Notes: generated by a model not told the origin, from the letters alone. A stretch of DNA of 64,000 nucleotides from Sporolactobacillus sp. THM19-2 (GCF_004153195.1 NZ_SEMC01000011.1:1-64000), one strand, 5' to 3'; positions 6,323 to 15,427 are shown, counted from the stretch's first letter. Numbers and translations are program-made.

Positions 6323-9138
6323 TCAGATGACCTCCTTAAATCTTTTCTTCGAATCCATGCCTTGCGGGCTTCTTCCAGTGCCACAACAGGAATCGGACAG
6401 AGAATCAGGAACAGCCAGTCTGCCCAACTGAGCGGAGCCGTATTAAATAACCCGTGTAAAAAGGGAACGTACGATAAAAGACACAATAGAACGATTTCAG
6501 TCACAATCCCGATATTGATCAGCCGGTTACCGAACGGGTTTAATGAAAAAATAGACTGAGATTCGGTTCTGCAGTTGATGACCGCACCGATCTGGCAGAA
6601 AATAATCGCGCCAAGCGTCATTGTTGTTGCCTCGCGATAGATCTGCCCGGAATCTGCTAACTGGAATAATGAGCCGCTGTGCATCAGGTTGACGAAGAAA
6701 TAGGCGGCCATGGCAATGATCGCTTCAATCATTCCATACCACAGGAAGGCTTTGACCAGAATGCGCCTGTTCAGCAGTGAATCGTTCATCTTTCGAGGGG
6801 GACGATTCATAATGCCCTTCTCAGGTAATTCAGTTCCAAGACCCAGAGCTGGTACCATATCTGTTCCAAGGTCGATGGATAAAATCTGCATGACAGTCAG
6901 GGGCAGGGGGATGCCTCCCCGTGAGAACAGGAAAGCAGCCGAAGGAACGGCTTCAGACGTGTTACTGTTGAAGATATACAGGAGGAACTTCCGGATGTTG
7001 TTGAAGACCGCCCGTCCTTCCTCAACGGCGTGGACAATGGAAGCAAAATTATCATCTGTCAGAATCATATCTGCTGATTCTTTGGCAACATCGGTTCCGG
7101 TCATCCCCATTGCTACGCCAATGTCGGCCTTTTTCAATGCAGGTGCATCATTGACTCCATCTCCGGTTACCGCAACAACATTATTCATTTCCTGAAGATT
7201 TGTGACGACACGATATTTCTGTTCCGGAGCCACGCGGGCAAAAATCACTTCATCTGACAGTGCGTCTTTCAGCTGCTCATCAGACATTTTTCCGAGTTCG
7301 ATACCCGTTACCACTCTCGGGTGATCTCCCTGGACAATCCCGATCCGCCTGGCGATGCTTTCTGCCGTCAGTCCATAATCGCCTGTAATCATGATGATAC
7401 GGATGCTGGCTTCGTGACATTTTTTAACCGCTGCAGCGACTTCAACCCGTGGCGGATCGACCATCACGACGAGGCCTGTAAATGTCATTTGCTTTTCAAT
7501 CAGTTCAGGTGTGTATGCGCTCAGGGCTGCAGGAAGACCTTCTGCGTGGTCCAGTCCCCGGTATGCCACAGCCAGGACCCGCAGTCCATTGCGGGCATAT
7601 CGATCATTTGCCGCCATGATCTTCTGACGGTCGTCATCTGTTATAGAGCGAACCTTGCCGTGGACGCGTATCTGACTGCAGGATTCCACAGTTTCCTTAG
7701 GAGCTCCTTTCACGCAGGCGATACGACTGGAGCCGTCCAGTGGTGATTTTAACTGATGGATCGTCGTCATCCGCTTACGGGTCGAATCAAAAGGAAGTTC
7801 CCTGATTCGCGGAGCCTCAGTCTCAATATCCTTCAGAGTGAGTCCGGCCTTTTGTGCGGCCACGCCCAGACAGGCTTCTGTCGGATCCCCCAGGACGGTG
7901 TAACGCGTATGCTGCTTATCGGGCGGGAGTATCCGGGCATTACTGCAAAGTGATGCGGCTGATAAGAGTAGTTTCAGATCGAAGTTTTCATTTGCGGAAA
8001 CCTTCCGGCCCTGATCAAGTACCGATCCTTTCGGGGCGTATCCGGAGCCGGTGACCTTCAATTCCTGACCGGGCAGCCAGATATCATTCACCGTCATTTC
8101 GTTCTGCGTTAATGTACCTGTCTTGTCCGAACAGATCACAGATGTCGAGCCAAGCGTTTCCACAGAGGACAGCTTCTTGACCAGGGCGTGCTCTTTTGCC
8201 ATCCGCTGAACGCCCATGGCCAGGGAAAGCGTTACGGTCGGCAGCAGCCCTTCAGGAATAAAGGCGACAATCATCCCCAGTGAAAAGATGAAGGCCTGTG
8301 CCATCGGTTCATCAACAAACAGGACAGCTGCGATAAAGAAGAAGATGCCGATTGAAATGGCGATGACGGAGATTTGCCGGGTCAATTTGTTCAGTTCTTT
8401 TTGCATCGGGCTCATGTCTTCATCCATTGATTGGGTGAGCCCGGCAATTTTACCGAATTCGGTCGCCATGCCAATTTTGGTCACAACAGCTTTACCGCTT
8501 CCGCTCGATACGGTGGTACCGGTAAAGATCATATCTTTAAATTCAAGTCGGGAGACATCCGGATCACTGACCGGTTCCGCATTTTTTCTCACCGGATTCG
8601 ATTCCCCGGTCAGTGCGGCCTGATTAATCTGTAAATCGGTAGAAGCCACCAGACGTGCATCAGCTGAGATGCGATCGCCTTCTTCCACCAGCATGATATC
8701 ACCCGGCACCAGTTCTTCTGCAAGAATCTTCTGCTCCTGGCCGTCACGGATGACTCTGGTGTAAGAGGGCAGCATGTTTTTCAGTGCCTCTGTGGCTTTG
8801 CTGGCCTTGTTTTCCTGAAAGAAGCTGAAAAGGCCGTTGATGATATTGACGAGCCATATGGCAAACCCCAGCTCAGGCGTTCCGGCGAAGAAGGCGACGG
8901 CACCGCCAACCCACAGCAGAATGGCCATTAAACTTATGAAATTTTTCACAAATTTAATAAAAGTCGATTCTTTTTTTGTCTCTGTGATTTTATTGGTGCC
9001 GTATTTGCTTCTTAATCCTTCCAGTTCATCCGCGCGACGCCCGTCGGAACGGGTTCCCAGAAGGCCAAACACATCTTTCGTCTGGGCTCTCTGGATGCTG
9101 ATTTGCTCATCATGACTTGCTTTTTGATCTGTGCGCAT
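6319..9138 (-). CDS. P2-type cation-transporting ATPase, Na,K-ATPase-like (P2C-like)
   Basis: A 939-residue polytopic membrane pump that forms an aspartyl-phosphate in DKTGTLT (about residue 338). It has the TGES actuator loop, MVDPPR, TGDYGLTAESIA and TGDGVNDAPAL motifs. The ion-binding helices are informative: M4 PEGLLPTVT, M5 SNTSEAVPS, M6 IDLGTDMVPA. The M4 and M6 strings resemble Na,K- and H,K-ATPase alpha subunits more than SERCA (whose M6 reads close to NLVTDGLPA). The likely substrate is Na+ or K+, but Ca2+ cannot be excluded by eye. Of two close ATGs, the one at 9138 lies 6 nt after AAGGAGG, while that at 9144 abuts it. First gene of an operon with two RCK proteins. No beta subunit or KdpF-like peptide was recognised. 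Confidence 0.92.
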   Translation of the reverse strand: MRTDQKASHDEQISIQRAQTKDVFGLLGTRSDGRRADELEGLRSKYGTNKITETKKESTFIKFVKNFISLMAILLWVGGAVAFFAGTPELGFAIWLVNIINGLFSFFQENKASKATEALKNMLPSYTRVIRDGQEQKILAEELVPGDIMLVEEGDRISADARLVASTDLQINQAALTGESNPVRKNAEPVSDPDVSRLEFKDMIFTGTTVSSGSGKAVVTKIGMATEFGKIAGLTQSMDEDMSPMQKELNKLTRQISVIAISIGIFFFIAAVLFVDEPMAQAFIFSLGMIVAFIPEGLLPTVTLSLAMGVQRMAKEHALVKKLSSVETLGSTSVICSDKTGTLTQNEMTVNDIWLPGQELKVTGSGYAPKGSVLDQGRKVSANENFDLKLLLSAASLCSNARILPPDKQHTRYTVLGDPTEACLGVAAQKAGLTLKDIETEAPRIRELPFDSTRKRMTTIHQLKSPLDGSSRIACVKGAPKETVESCSQIRVHGKVRSITDDDRQKIMAANDRYARNGLRVLAVAYRGLDHAEGLPAALSAYTPELIEKQMTFTGLVVMVDPPRVEVAAAVKKCHEASIRIIMITGDYGLTAESIARRIGIVQGDHPRVVTGIELGKMSDEQLKDALSDEVIFARVAPEQKYRVVTNLQEMNNVVAVTGDGVNDAPALKKADIGVAMGMTGTDVAKESADMILTDDNFASIVHAVEEGRAVFNNIRKFLLYIFNSNTSEAVPSAAFLFSRGGIPLPLTVMQILSIDLGTDMVPALGLGTELPEKGIMNRPPRKMNDSLLNRRILVKAFLWYGMIEAIIAMAAYFFVNLMHSGSLFQLADSGQIYREATTMTLGAIIFCQIGAVINCRTESQSIFSLNPFGNRLINIGIVTEIVLLCLLSYVPFLHGLFNTAPLSWADWLFLILCPIPVVALEEARKAWIRRKDLRRSSE

Positions 9139-9491
9139 ATCCATCCTCCTTCCACAAATCGAACGACTATCAGGCAGGTCAGATCTGACTTTATACTGGA
9201 ATGACCTTATATATATGTTTTCGCTTCCCTCATAATAAACGGTCTCGTTTTAACATAATATTTAAGACAGATCTGGGGGACACGTCCTTCCATTCAGAAT
9301 GAAAGTTGGACAGTCCCATAGACGGGAATGAGGCTATTCATTGCGGGCAATTACCTTCCCGCTTTATTATCGGCTGATTTTCGATTATTATAGACTTAAC
9401 ATTGTGACAGAAATAGTACATTTTGAGTTTCGCCTTTTTGATGCAGGGACAGCAGCATCTAATGAAAAAACAGGGGATGAGGAAAGAGATC
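9139..9491. other. Divergent intergenic region between ATPase operon and mqo
   Basis: About 350 nt of AT-rich DNA with no convincing gene. It holds a perfect 12-bp palindrome, GTCAGATCTGAC, at 9178-9189, about 40 nt upstream of the ATPase start, which could be an operator. No promoter hexamers stood out clearly enough to call. Confidence 0.5.
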
Positions 9492-10967
9492 ATGAGTATT
9501 CAGAAGAAAACAGACGTCATCTTAATCGGCGCAGGAATTATGAGTGCCACTTTGGGATCATTGTTGAAAGCGCTATCACCCGATTGGAATATCAAAGTAT
9601 TTGAGAAACTTGACAAAGCAGGTCAGGAAAGTTCTAATGAGTGGAATAATGCCGGTACCGGGCACTCCGCTTTGTGTGAACTGAACTATACACCTGAGAA
9701 ACCGGATGGTTCGGTCGATATTCGTAAAGCGATCACGATTAATGAGCGGTTTCAACTTTCAAGACAATTCTGGTCTTATCTCGTCAGAAACGATTTGTTA
9801 CGGCATCCACAGAACTTTATTCGTCCGATCCCTCATATGAGTTTTGTTACAGGACAGCAAAATGTTTCTTTTTTGAAAAAAAGATTTCAGGCGCTCTCCG
9901 GTCATCCCCTTTTTAAGGGAATGGCGTTTTCCGAAGATCCGGCTCAGCTGGAAGAATGGATTCCATTGATTATGAACGGACGGTCATCACGGGAACCGGT
10001 AGCAGCAACGAAAATGGAATCAGGCACGGATGTGAATTTTGGAGCGCTGACACGCATGCTGATTGATCATCTGGAAAAAGAGAACGTCGAAGTCAGTTAC
10101 AGGCATCGCGTTGAAAACATCCAGCGTTCGGGCGGACAGTGGAAAGTCAGGGTGCGCGATCTGGCCAGTGGGTATAATGAAGTCCATACAGCGAAATTCG
10201 TCTTTATCGGTGGCGGTGGCGGGAGCCTGCCTCTCTTGCAGAAAACAGGCATTCCCGAATCCAGACACATCGGTGGATTTCCGGTCAGCGGACTGTTTAT
10301 GGTATGTAAAAATCCGCAGGTCATCGCTCAGCATCATGCGAAAGTGTACGGGAAGGCGAAAATCGGTGCTCCCCCCATGTCGGTGCCCCATCTGGATACC
10401 CGGTATATTGCCGGTAAACAGACCCTTCTGTTCGGACCTTTTGCCGGATTCTCACCGAAATTTCTGAAATCCGGATCAAATTGTGATCTCCTCCGTTCTG
10501 TCAGGCCGGATAATGTACTGACGATGCTGGCTGCGGGGGTCAAACAGAGAAAACTGACCCGGTATCTGATCCAGCAGCTGCTTTTATCGCAGGAGAAACG
10601 GGTGGATGCCCTGCGTGAGTTTATTCCGGCGGCAAACGGCGCGGACTGGAATCTGGTGACGGCCGGACAACGTGTACAGGTGATCAAAGACACCGCTTCC
10701 GGAGGCAAAGGAACCCTTCAATTCGGCACAGAAGTCGTGACGGGCTCAGACGGCTCGATTGCCGCATTGCTTGGCGCTTCACCCGGCGCATCAACTGCCG
10801 TTTACGTGATGTTGGATGTCCTGAACCGGTGTTTTTCGCAGAAGATGGCGGAGTGGACACCGAAAATTAAGGAAATGATTCCTTCTTACGGGTTGTCTCT
10901 GGCTGAACATCCGGCACTTCTGGATGAAATTCATGCCTCCACGGCGCAGGTCCTCAACATTAAATAA
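9492..10967 (+). CDS. mqo: Malate:quinone oxidoreductase
   Basis: FAD-dependent, membrane-associated enzyme that oxidises L-malate to oxaloacetate and passes electrons to the quinone pool, replacing or backing up malate dehydrogenase in the TCA cycle. The N-terminal dinucleotide fold [15 protein letters not shown] is followed by the family strings [22 protein letters not shown] (in part) and later FVSGLF-like and GASPGAST segments. At 491 residues it is full length. ATG 9492 is preferred with AGGAAAGAG just upstream; an in-frame ATG at 9477 is possible. Monocistronic. Confidence 0.94.
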   Translation: MSIQKKTDVILIGAGIMSATLGSLLKALSPDWNIKVFEKLDKAGQESSNEWNNAGTGHSALCELNYTPEKPDGSVDIRKAITINERFQLSRQFWSYLVRNDLLRHPQNFIRPIPHMSFVTGQQNVSFLKKRFQALSGHPLFKGMAFSEDPAQLEEWIPLIMNGRSSREPVAATKMESGTDVNFGALTRMLIDHLEKENVEVSYRHRVENIQRSGGQWKVRVRDLASGYNEVHTAKFVFIGGGGGSLPLLQKTGIPESRHIGGFPVSGLFMVCKNPQVIAQHHAKVYGKAKIGAPPMSVPHLDTRYIAGKQTLLFGPFAGFSPKFLKSGSNCDLLRSVRPDNVLTMLAAGVKQRKLTRYLIQQLLLSQEKRVDALREFIPAANGADWNLVTAGQRVQVIKDTASGGKGTLQFGTEVVTGSDGSIAALLGASPGASTAVYVMLDVLNRCFSQKMAEWTPKIKEMIPSYGLSLAEHPALLDEIHASTAQVLNIK

Positions 10968-11527
10968 GCGGAAAAATCCCCTGTAATCAGGCGGAATGGT
11001 CCGCTCATTTCGGCAGACAGGGTGCGATTCCGGCACACGGCCGGCATGTCGGACGAATCCATCAGCCGGGCAGGGCAGGGTTTTTCAACCCTCCGGTAAA
11101 AGATGCGACCAGATGCATGACGATTTCAGCCGGTATTGACCCCTGGTTCAGGATCCAGTAGAATGGGCATTATCACACATTGATGGATTGGACGGACACA
11201 CGTTTATGCGGGGCCATTCGGGCGCAGTTTTCTCAATAATATACGCTATAATTATTTTCAGCTCCTTTTCGGGTGTCACGACGCTTTGGGTGCCGCTTTC
11301 TGGCGGATCTGCTCCGGCGTATGAAAAGAAAATAACGATCATTTTCAAATCGTATGGAATTCGTCTCTTCAGCAGAGGGACGGATTCTTTTTGTCGTAAA
11401 AACCGATCAGGTCAATTTCTCAGAACAATCCATATAACGTGTTAAGGGCAACAATAAGATGGCAGTGATCGGCACATAATAGATCTATCTTACCAAAGGA
11501 ACAAACATCCATCAGGGGGAATGCACA
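10968..11527. other. 560-nt intergenic region without a recognised gene
   Basis: Between mqo and the acetyltransferase gene. The first part carries AATAAGCGGAAAAAT (from 10963) and a GCGGA-ATGG-TCCGC hairpin related to the repeats at 47981-48174. The middle can be read as an 85-codon frame (11188-11445), but it has no ribosome-binding site and a low-complexity translation, so I do not call it. No clear terminator for mqo is visible. Confidence 0.5.
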
Positions 11528-12028
11528 GTGATACGATATGAAGAACTGACAGAAAAAGATGCGGCGATTTACCGGAAACTGAGGCTGGAAGCCCTGCTGA
11601 AGAATCCGAAGGCTTTTGCATCGGAATATGCGATTGAGAAGGATTTATCTGTAGCCGATTATGCCGGGCGGCTTTCCCGAGGACATGCGATCACGGTCGG
11701 GGCGTTCGATGCAGACCAGCTGGTCGGAGTCGTGACGCTGGTTAAGGAAACATTGCCTAAAATGCAGCACAGGGCAACCCTCGAAGCAGTCTATGTCACA
11801 CCCGATTACCGAAGAATGGGGATCTCCCGGAAGATGATCGAAAAATTAATGGAAATTGCCCGTGAAGAAGGCATCGTAAAAAAATTCTACCTCTACGTGA
11901 TGGCCGCCAATGAAAGGGCCATCCAGGCCTATAAAAATATGGGATTTGAAATCTATGGAGAAGACAGGGAAGCCATGAGAGAAGGCGATGCATACGTGGA
12001 TGAATATATGATGGCGCGGTTTATTTAG
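11528..12028 (+). CDS. GNAT-family N-acetyltransferase
   Basis: A 166-residue cytoplasmic acetyl-CoA-dependent transferase. The acetyl-CoA loop is seen in AVYVTPDYRRMGISRKMIEKL (in part; about residues 90-110), and the C-terminal ANERAIQAYKNMGFE is the family's motif B. Start is GTG at 11528 with GGGGGA 7 nt upstream. The substrate cannot be told from sequence; amino groups of small molecules or protein N-termini are typical. A hairpin follows the gene. Confidence 0.88.
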   Translation: MIRYEELTEKDAAIYRKLRLEALLKNPKAFASEYAIEKDLSVADYAGRLSRGHAITVGAFDADQLVGVVTLVKETLPKMQHRATLEAVYVTPDYRRMGISRKMIEKLMEIAREEGIVKKFYLYVMAANERAIQAYKNMGFEIYGEDREAMREGDAYVDEYMMARFI

Positions 12029-12082
12029 CTTCTGAAGATCCGGATTTTTTTTCATAACTCCGCCCGACCGATGGATGTAAAA

Positions 12083-12107
12083 TAGCGCCGCCTTCATGGC
12101 GACGCTA
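12083..12107. terminator. Hairpin between convergent GNAT and tlp genes
   Basis: TAGCGCCGCC and GGCGACGCTA pair with one wobble around a 5-nt loop. Short T-rich flanks on both sides suggest a weak bidirectional terminator. Confidence 0.6.
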
Positions 12108-12112
12108 CATTC

Positions 12113-12343
12113 TTATTTGCCTGTCTTGCTGTAGGCAGCTTCATCCCTGATTTCTTCACGTAAACCTTCGATACTTTGTTCGCGGCGTTCATTTTTCTCC
12201 ATGATCTGCCGCTTTTCTGCTTCACTCATCTGTGAGCCGTGCGCCTTCAGGTAATCATCCGCTTCATCCATGTTTTTCAATGTATGGCCGATGTTTTTTT
12301 CGATCTTTTCCATATTATCCGAACGATCATCCGGTTTTGCCAT
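12113..12343 (-). CDS. tlp: Small acid-soluble spore protein Tlp
   Basis: A 76-residue, very hydrophilic, charged protein matching the Tlp family of minor small acid-soluble spore proteins. It starts KPDDRSDN, has a helical mid-section, and the conserved EEKNERREESI-like block appears here as MEKNERREQSIEG. Tlp is made in the forespore and stored in the spore core, where it is degraded on outgrowth. AAGGAGG precedes the start. A forespore-type promoter lies directly upstream (12370-12399). It is the clearest evidence in the window that the organism makes endospores. Confidence 0.93.
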   Translation of the reverse strand: MAKPDDRSDNMEKIEKNIGHTLKNMDEADDYLKAHGSQMSEAEKRQIMEKNERREQSIEGLREEIRDEAAYSKTGK

Positions 12344-12369
12344 TGATATTGCCTCCTTTCAGTCAGGAT

Positions 12370-12399
12370 TAGTATGCCGCCTGATCAGAGGAATATGAA
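12370..12399 (-). promoter_or_regulatory. Forespore (sigma-G/sigma-F type) promoter of tlp
   Basis: On the minus strand TTCATA (12399-12394) and CATACTA (12376-12370) are 17 nt apart. The -10 matches the sigma-G consensus CATWHTA fully and the -35 matches TGHATR in five of six positions. Predicted start is about 20 nt upstream of the tlp ATG. Confidence 0.6.
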
Positions 12400-12409
12400 T
12401 GGGGGACAA

Positions 12410-12853
12410 TCAGAATGTTTTATACTTCAGGAATTTACCATTTAACGTAATCACCACGCGATCGCCATGCGGATCTTCTTTTTTGTCCAGATCCATTTTG
12501 AAATCAATGGCGCTCATGATTCCGTCACCAAACTTTTCGTGAATCAGCGCTTTGATGGCATCACCATAAACGAGAACAATTTCATACAGCCGGTAAATGG
12601 TCGGGTCGGTCGGAGGGGAAGAAAAATTCATGCCACGATAAGGTATGGACTTTAAATCCCGCTCAGCTTCTTCCGGCAGATCCAGCAGATCGGTAACCGC
12701 TTTTGCCTGCTCGGGGTTCAGCGTTTGCTGACCGTAAATAGCGGCAGTGCAAAAGACCTCCGAACAGCCGGCCGTTTCCGCAATCTGCGCGAAGCTCAGA
12801 TGTTTCTTTTCTTTTGCTTCCAGGATAAGTTCTGTTACTGAAGAATAGGCCAT
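12410..12853 (-). CDS. cynS: Cyanate hydratase (cyanase)
   Basis: Decomposes cyanate with bicarbonate to ammonia and CO2. At 147 residues it is about the size of E. coli cyanase (156). The N-terminal helical, DNA-binding-like domain precedes the catalytic domain. The triad is intact: Arg88 and Glu91 in YRLYE and Ser114 in IMSAIDF, with the same internal spacing (+3, +26) as E. coli Arg96/Glu99/Ser122. TGGAGG precedes ATG 12853. No cynT carbonic anhydrase or cyanate transporter is adjacent. It is divergent from the ABC exporter operon. Confidence 0.95.
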   Translation of the reverse strand: MAYSSVTELILEAKEKKHLSFAQIAETAGCSEVFCTAAIYGQQTLNPEQAKAVTDLLDLPEEAERDLKSIPYRGMNFSSPPTDPTIYRLYEIVLVYGDAIKALIHEKFGDGIMSAIDFKMDLDKKEDPHGDRVVITLNGKFLKYKTF

Positions 12854-12960
12854 TTTTTTTGCCTCCAGTGTCTGCTTTTAGTAAAAAAGTATATCACTTC
12901 CTGAAAATTGTTATGGCTGGTTTGTGAAAAGATCTGACAAAGAATTTATTTCATCCTGTG

Positions 12961-13009
12961 TTGACCATCCGGTCAATAGATGCTATATTGGTCTTGACCA
13001 GGTGGTCAA
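12961..13009 (+). promoter_or_regulatory. Promoter with twin TetR-type operators
   Basis: Two 16-bp palindromes of form TTGACC-N4-GGTCAA lie at 12961-12976 and 12994-13009, 33 bp apart (about three helical turns). The first supplies the -35 (TTGACC 12961-12966), with -10 TATATT at 12984-12989, spacing 17. The second covers the expected start site. A bound regulator would block transcription. The TetR-family gene ending this same operon is the obvious candidate, giving negative autoregulation. Confidence 0.8.
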
Positions 13010-13034
13010 TCACGTTCCAACAAGGGGTGTTATC

Positions 13035-13937
13035 ATGAAATCGGTCATTGAACTGAATCATATCAGTAAGTATTTTGGAAAATTTGCTGCCGTTAAAAAT
13101 GTATCCTTTCAGGTTCATGAGGGTGAATTTTTCGGATTTATCGGACCAAATGGTGCCGGGAAGTCGACAACGATGAACATGATCCTCAATTTCATCAAGA
13201 CAAGTGAAGGCAGTGTCAGGGTATTCGGGCAGCCGATGCCGGCCGCAAACCGTCTGGTTAAAAAACGGATTGGCTATGCACCAAGTGATGTACGATTTTA
13301 TCCGCAGCTCAGGGTGCACGACCTGATCCGCTATACGCTCGACTTCCACCACCTGGCAGAGGACCGGCAGGAACTCGACCGTTACTGCGATCTGTTTCAG
13401 GTTGATCTGAATAAAAAATTCGGCGAACTTTCGCTTGGCAATAAGAAGAAGGTGGCTGTGATCTGTGCCCTGATTCATCATCCCGAATTGCTGATCCTGG
13501 ACGAACCGACGAATGGACTTGATCCGCTGATCCATTCCAGACTGTTTCGACTCCTGAAGGAAAAGCAGAAAGCAGGTGTGACGGTCTTTCTGTCCAGCCA
13601 CAACCTGAAAGAAGTTGAGGATTATTGCACCAAAATTGCTTTTATCAAGGCGGGACATCTGATCGGGGTTGAAGACCTGACACAAATGAATAAGAAGATC
13701 AAGATCATTACTCTGAAAGGGGACCGTCTGCCTGTGGATGAGATGAAAGCGATCGGAGCTGAACTGATTAAAAAAGAGGGTCACGAAGCGCATTTTGTTT
13801 ATGAGAAAGGGCTGGACCGGCTTTTTGCCACACTGGCAGCGCTGTCCGTCAATCTCGATGATGTAACGGTAACCAACCGCGATCTCGAAGAACAATTTAT
13901 GTCTATGTATGAAAATCAGGAGGCGGAACGTGTATGA
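13035..13937 (+). CDS. ABC transporter ATP-binding protein (ABC-2 type exporter)
   Basis: A 300-residue nucleotide-binding subunit. Walker A is GPNGAGKST, the signature is the variant LSLGNKKK instead of LSGGQ, Walker B is LLILDEPTNGLDP, and the switch His is in LSSHNLKEVEDYC. The C-terminal 80 residues form the accessory domain common in antibiotic/peptide exporters. ATG 13035 follows AAGGGG; the frame stays open further upstream but through the operator region. Couples by ATGA overlap to the permease gene. A drug- or toxin-export role is inferred from the TetR partner; the substrate is unknown. Confidence 0.92.
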   Translation: MKSVIELNHISKYFGKFAAVKNVSFQVHEGEFFGFIGPNGAGKSTTMNMILNFIKTSEGSVRVFGQPMPAANRLVKKRIGYAPSDVRFYPQLRVHDLIRYTLDFHHLAEDRQELDRYCDLFQVDLNKKFGELSLGNKKKVAVICALIHHPELLILDEPTNGLDPLIHSRLFRLLKEKQKAGVTVFLSSHNLKEVEDYCTKIAFIKAGHLIGVEDLTQMNKKIKIITLKGDRLPVDEMKAIGAELIKKEGHEAHFVYEKGLDRLFATLAALSVNLDDVTVTNRDLEEQFMSMYENQEAERV

Positions 13938-14737
13938 CACTTTTCAGACTCGAAAGTAAAACACATATCAAAAGTCTGTTGATCTGGGTGATTGTGGTTG
14001 TTGCGCTGATCTTCGGTATGATGGCACTTTTTCCTTCGATGCGTGACAGCATGGCCTCATTTGATATGAGCGCTTTCCCGAAAGAGATGCTGGAAGCTTT
14101 CAATTTGTCTGATATGGCGGTTCTTGGGACAGCGGAAGGCTTTTTCGGTTACTATTTTCAGTATATCCTGATCGCTTCAGCTATTTTTGCCGCGATGCTG
14201 GGTACGAACGCACTGGCAAGGGAAGAATCGGACGGAACGATCGGTTATCTGTATGCGCAGCCGATATCCCGGGCGTCTATTGTCTCATCGAAAATTCTGG
14301 CGAACGCGCTTGTTTATACACTATACTGGGTGGTCACGGTCGTCGCCTCTTTTCTGATTTGCCTGTTGTTCCTTGAGGAAGGTGCTTCGGCATCGGAAGT
14401 GTTTAAGGACTTTTCCGTTCTGCTGTTTGCCGGGGAAGTGATGGGCCTGACTTTTCTCAGCGTGGGCATCCTGATTTCTTCACTGCTTGCATCGAGTAAG
14501 TCGACGACGTCGATTTCGCTGGCACTGGTATTTTTAACCTATATTCTCGGCATTGTCGGCAGGCTCCAGGCTGACTATGAGTTCCTCGTCTATTTCTCGC
14601 CGGTGGACACCGCGCTTCCGAGTAATGTATTCAATCACGGCATTGAATGGAAATATGTGATTACCGATCTGATTGTGCTTGCCGTCTGCTTCCTTGCGAC
14701 ATACTGGATTTACAGGAGGAAGGATTTGAAAGCCTAA
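13934..14737 (+). CDS. ABC-2 type permease
   Basis: A 267-residue integral membrane protein with about six hydrophobic segments: one near residue 15-30, a pair around 70-90 and 125-150, two around 160-210, and one at the C-terminus ending in YRRKDLKA. This is the ABC2_membrane_3 layout with a large extracytoplasmic loop between the first two helices. LAREESDGTIGYLYAQPISR is the typical cytoplasmic coupling loop. It is translated from an ATG overlapping the ATPase stop and probably forms a homodimer with it. Confidence 0.9.
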   Translation: MTLFRLESKTHIKSLLIWVIVVVALIFGMMALFPSMRDSMASFDMSAFPKEMLEAFNLSDMAVLGTAEGFFGYYFQYILIASAIFAAMLGTNALAREESDGTIGYLYAQPISRASIVSSKILANALVYTLYWVVTVVASFLICLLFLEEGASASEVFKDFSVLLFAGEVMGLTFLSVGILISSLLASSKSTTSISLALVFLTYILGIVGRLQADYEFLVYFSPVDTALPSNVFNHGIEWKYVITDLIVLAVCFLATYWIYRRKDLKA

Positions 14738-15361
14738 ATGGATGAATCAAAAGAAAAAGCGATTTTAATGGCTGCTGTTCATGAGTTTGCTGTCAAAGGT
14801 TTCGATCAGGCTTCAACCAATCAGATGGCCAGGTCAGCCGGCGTTTCCAAAGGACTGATTTTTCATTACTTTGAGTCTAAGGAGAAGCTCTTTGAGGCCA
14901 GTGTGGATTACGCGCTTAAATTTACGCTGAAAGAACTGGATTATGAAAACTGGCATCTGACGAAGCACGTCATTGCGGATATTAAGCAGATCTGTGAGGC
15001 GGAATTCCGCTTTTACAAAACCTATCCGGATATTTACCGGTTCATTCTGAGTGCACTGATCAGACCCCCAAAGACCCTGTCAGTGAAAATGAAAAAGTTG
15101 TTCAGAGAACTGATGGATACCACGCCGGCGTTTGTTGAGCAGACCATTGACCGACTTGATCTCAAAGAAGGTGTCGACAGAGAGGTATTAAAAGCCGTGC
15201 TTGTATCTCATTACGACTATTATGCAAAAGAAACTTTGGGCTATTTTAAAACCCATCCGGGCGCTACTTTTGAAGAGATCATGCCGTATGTCGATAAGCT
15301 GCTGGCCATGCTGACGATGAGCCTGCACGGACTGGTGAAGAATGATGAAGATCTAAAATGA
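14738..15361 (+). CDS. TetR/AcrR-family transcriptional regulator
   Basis: A 207-residue repressor. The N-terminal helix-turn-helix spans about residues 10-50 (HEFAVKGFDQASTNQMARSA, then GVSKGLIFHYFESKEKLF), and the rest is the ligand-binding helical domain. Its ATG follows the permease TAA with no gap, so it is co-translated with the exporter. It most likely binds the two TTGACC-N4-GGTCAA sites in front of the operon and is released by the exported compound; this is inference from arrangement. Confidence 0.92.
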   Translation: MDESKEKAILMAAVHEFAVKGFDQASTNQMARSAGVSKGLIFHYFESKEKLFEASVDYALKFTLKELDYENWHLTKHVIADIKQICEAEFRFYKTYPDIYRFILSALIRPPKTLSVKMKKLFRELMDTTPAFVEQTIDRLDLKEGVDREVLKAVLVSHYDYYAKETLGYFKTHPGATFEEIMPYVDKLLAMLTMSLHGLVKNDEDLK

Positions 15362-15367
15362 ATGGTC

Positions 15368-15427
15368 AGGGGCAGGAAGAAAATAATCTGAGCGATGAGC
15401 CGGTTATTGGATTCCTGCCCCTTTTAT
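15368..15427 (+). terminator. Terminator of the ABC/TetR operon
   Basis: AGGGGCAGGAA (15368-15378) pairs perfectly with TTCCTGCCCCT (15412-15422), followed by TTTATT. The long loop can fold on itself. It begins 7 nt after the TetR stop. Confidence 0.85.

Noticed and set aside
11188-11445. 85-codon frame between mqo and the acetyltransferase
   Set aside because: No ribosome-binding site, Ser/Phe-rich low-complexity translation and an equally open frame on the other strand.
12951-13940. A 329-codon frame antisense to the ABC ATPase gene
   Set aside because: It has no ribosome-binding site, its translation shows no family motif, and the plus strand has all ABC motifs and an operator/promoter. 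It is a mirror of codon bias.
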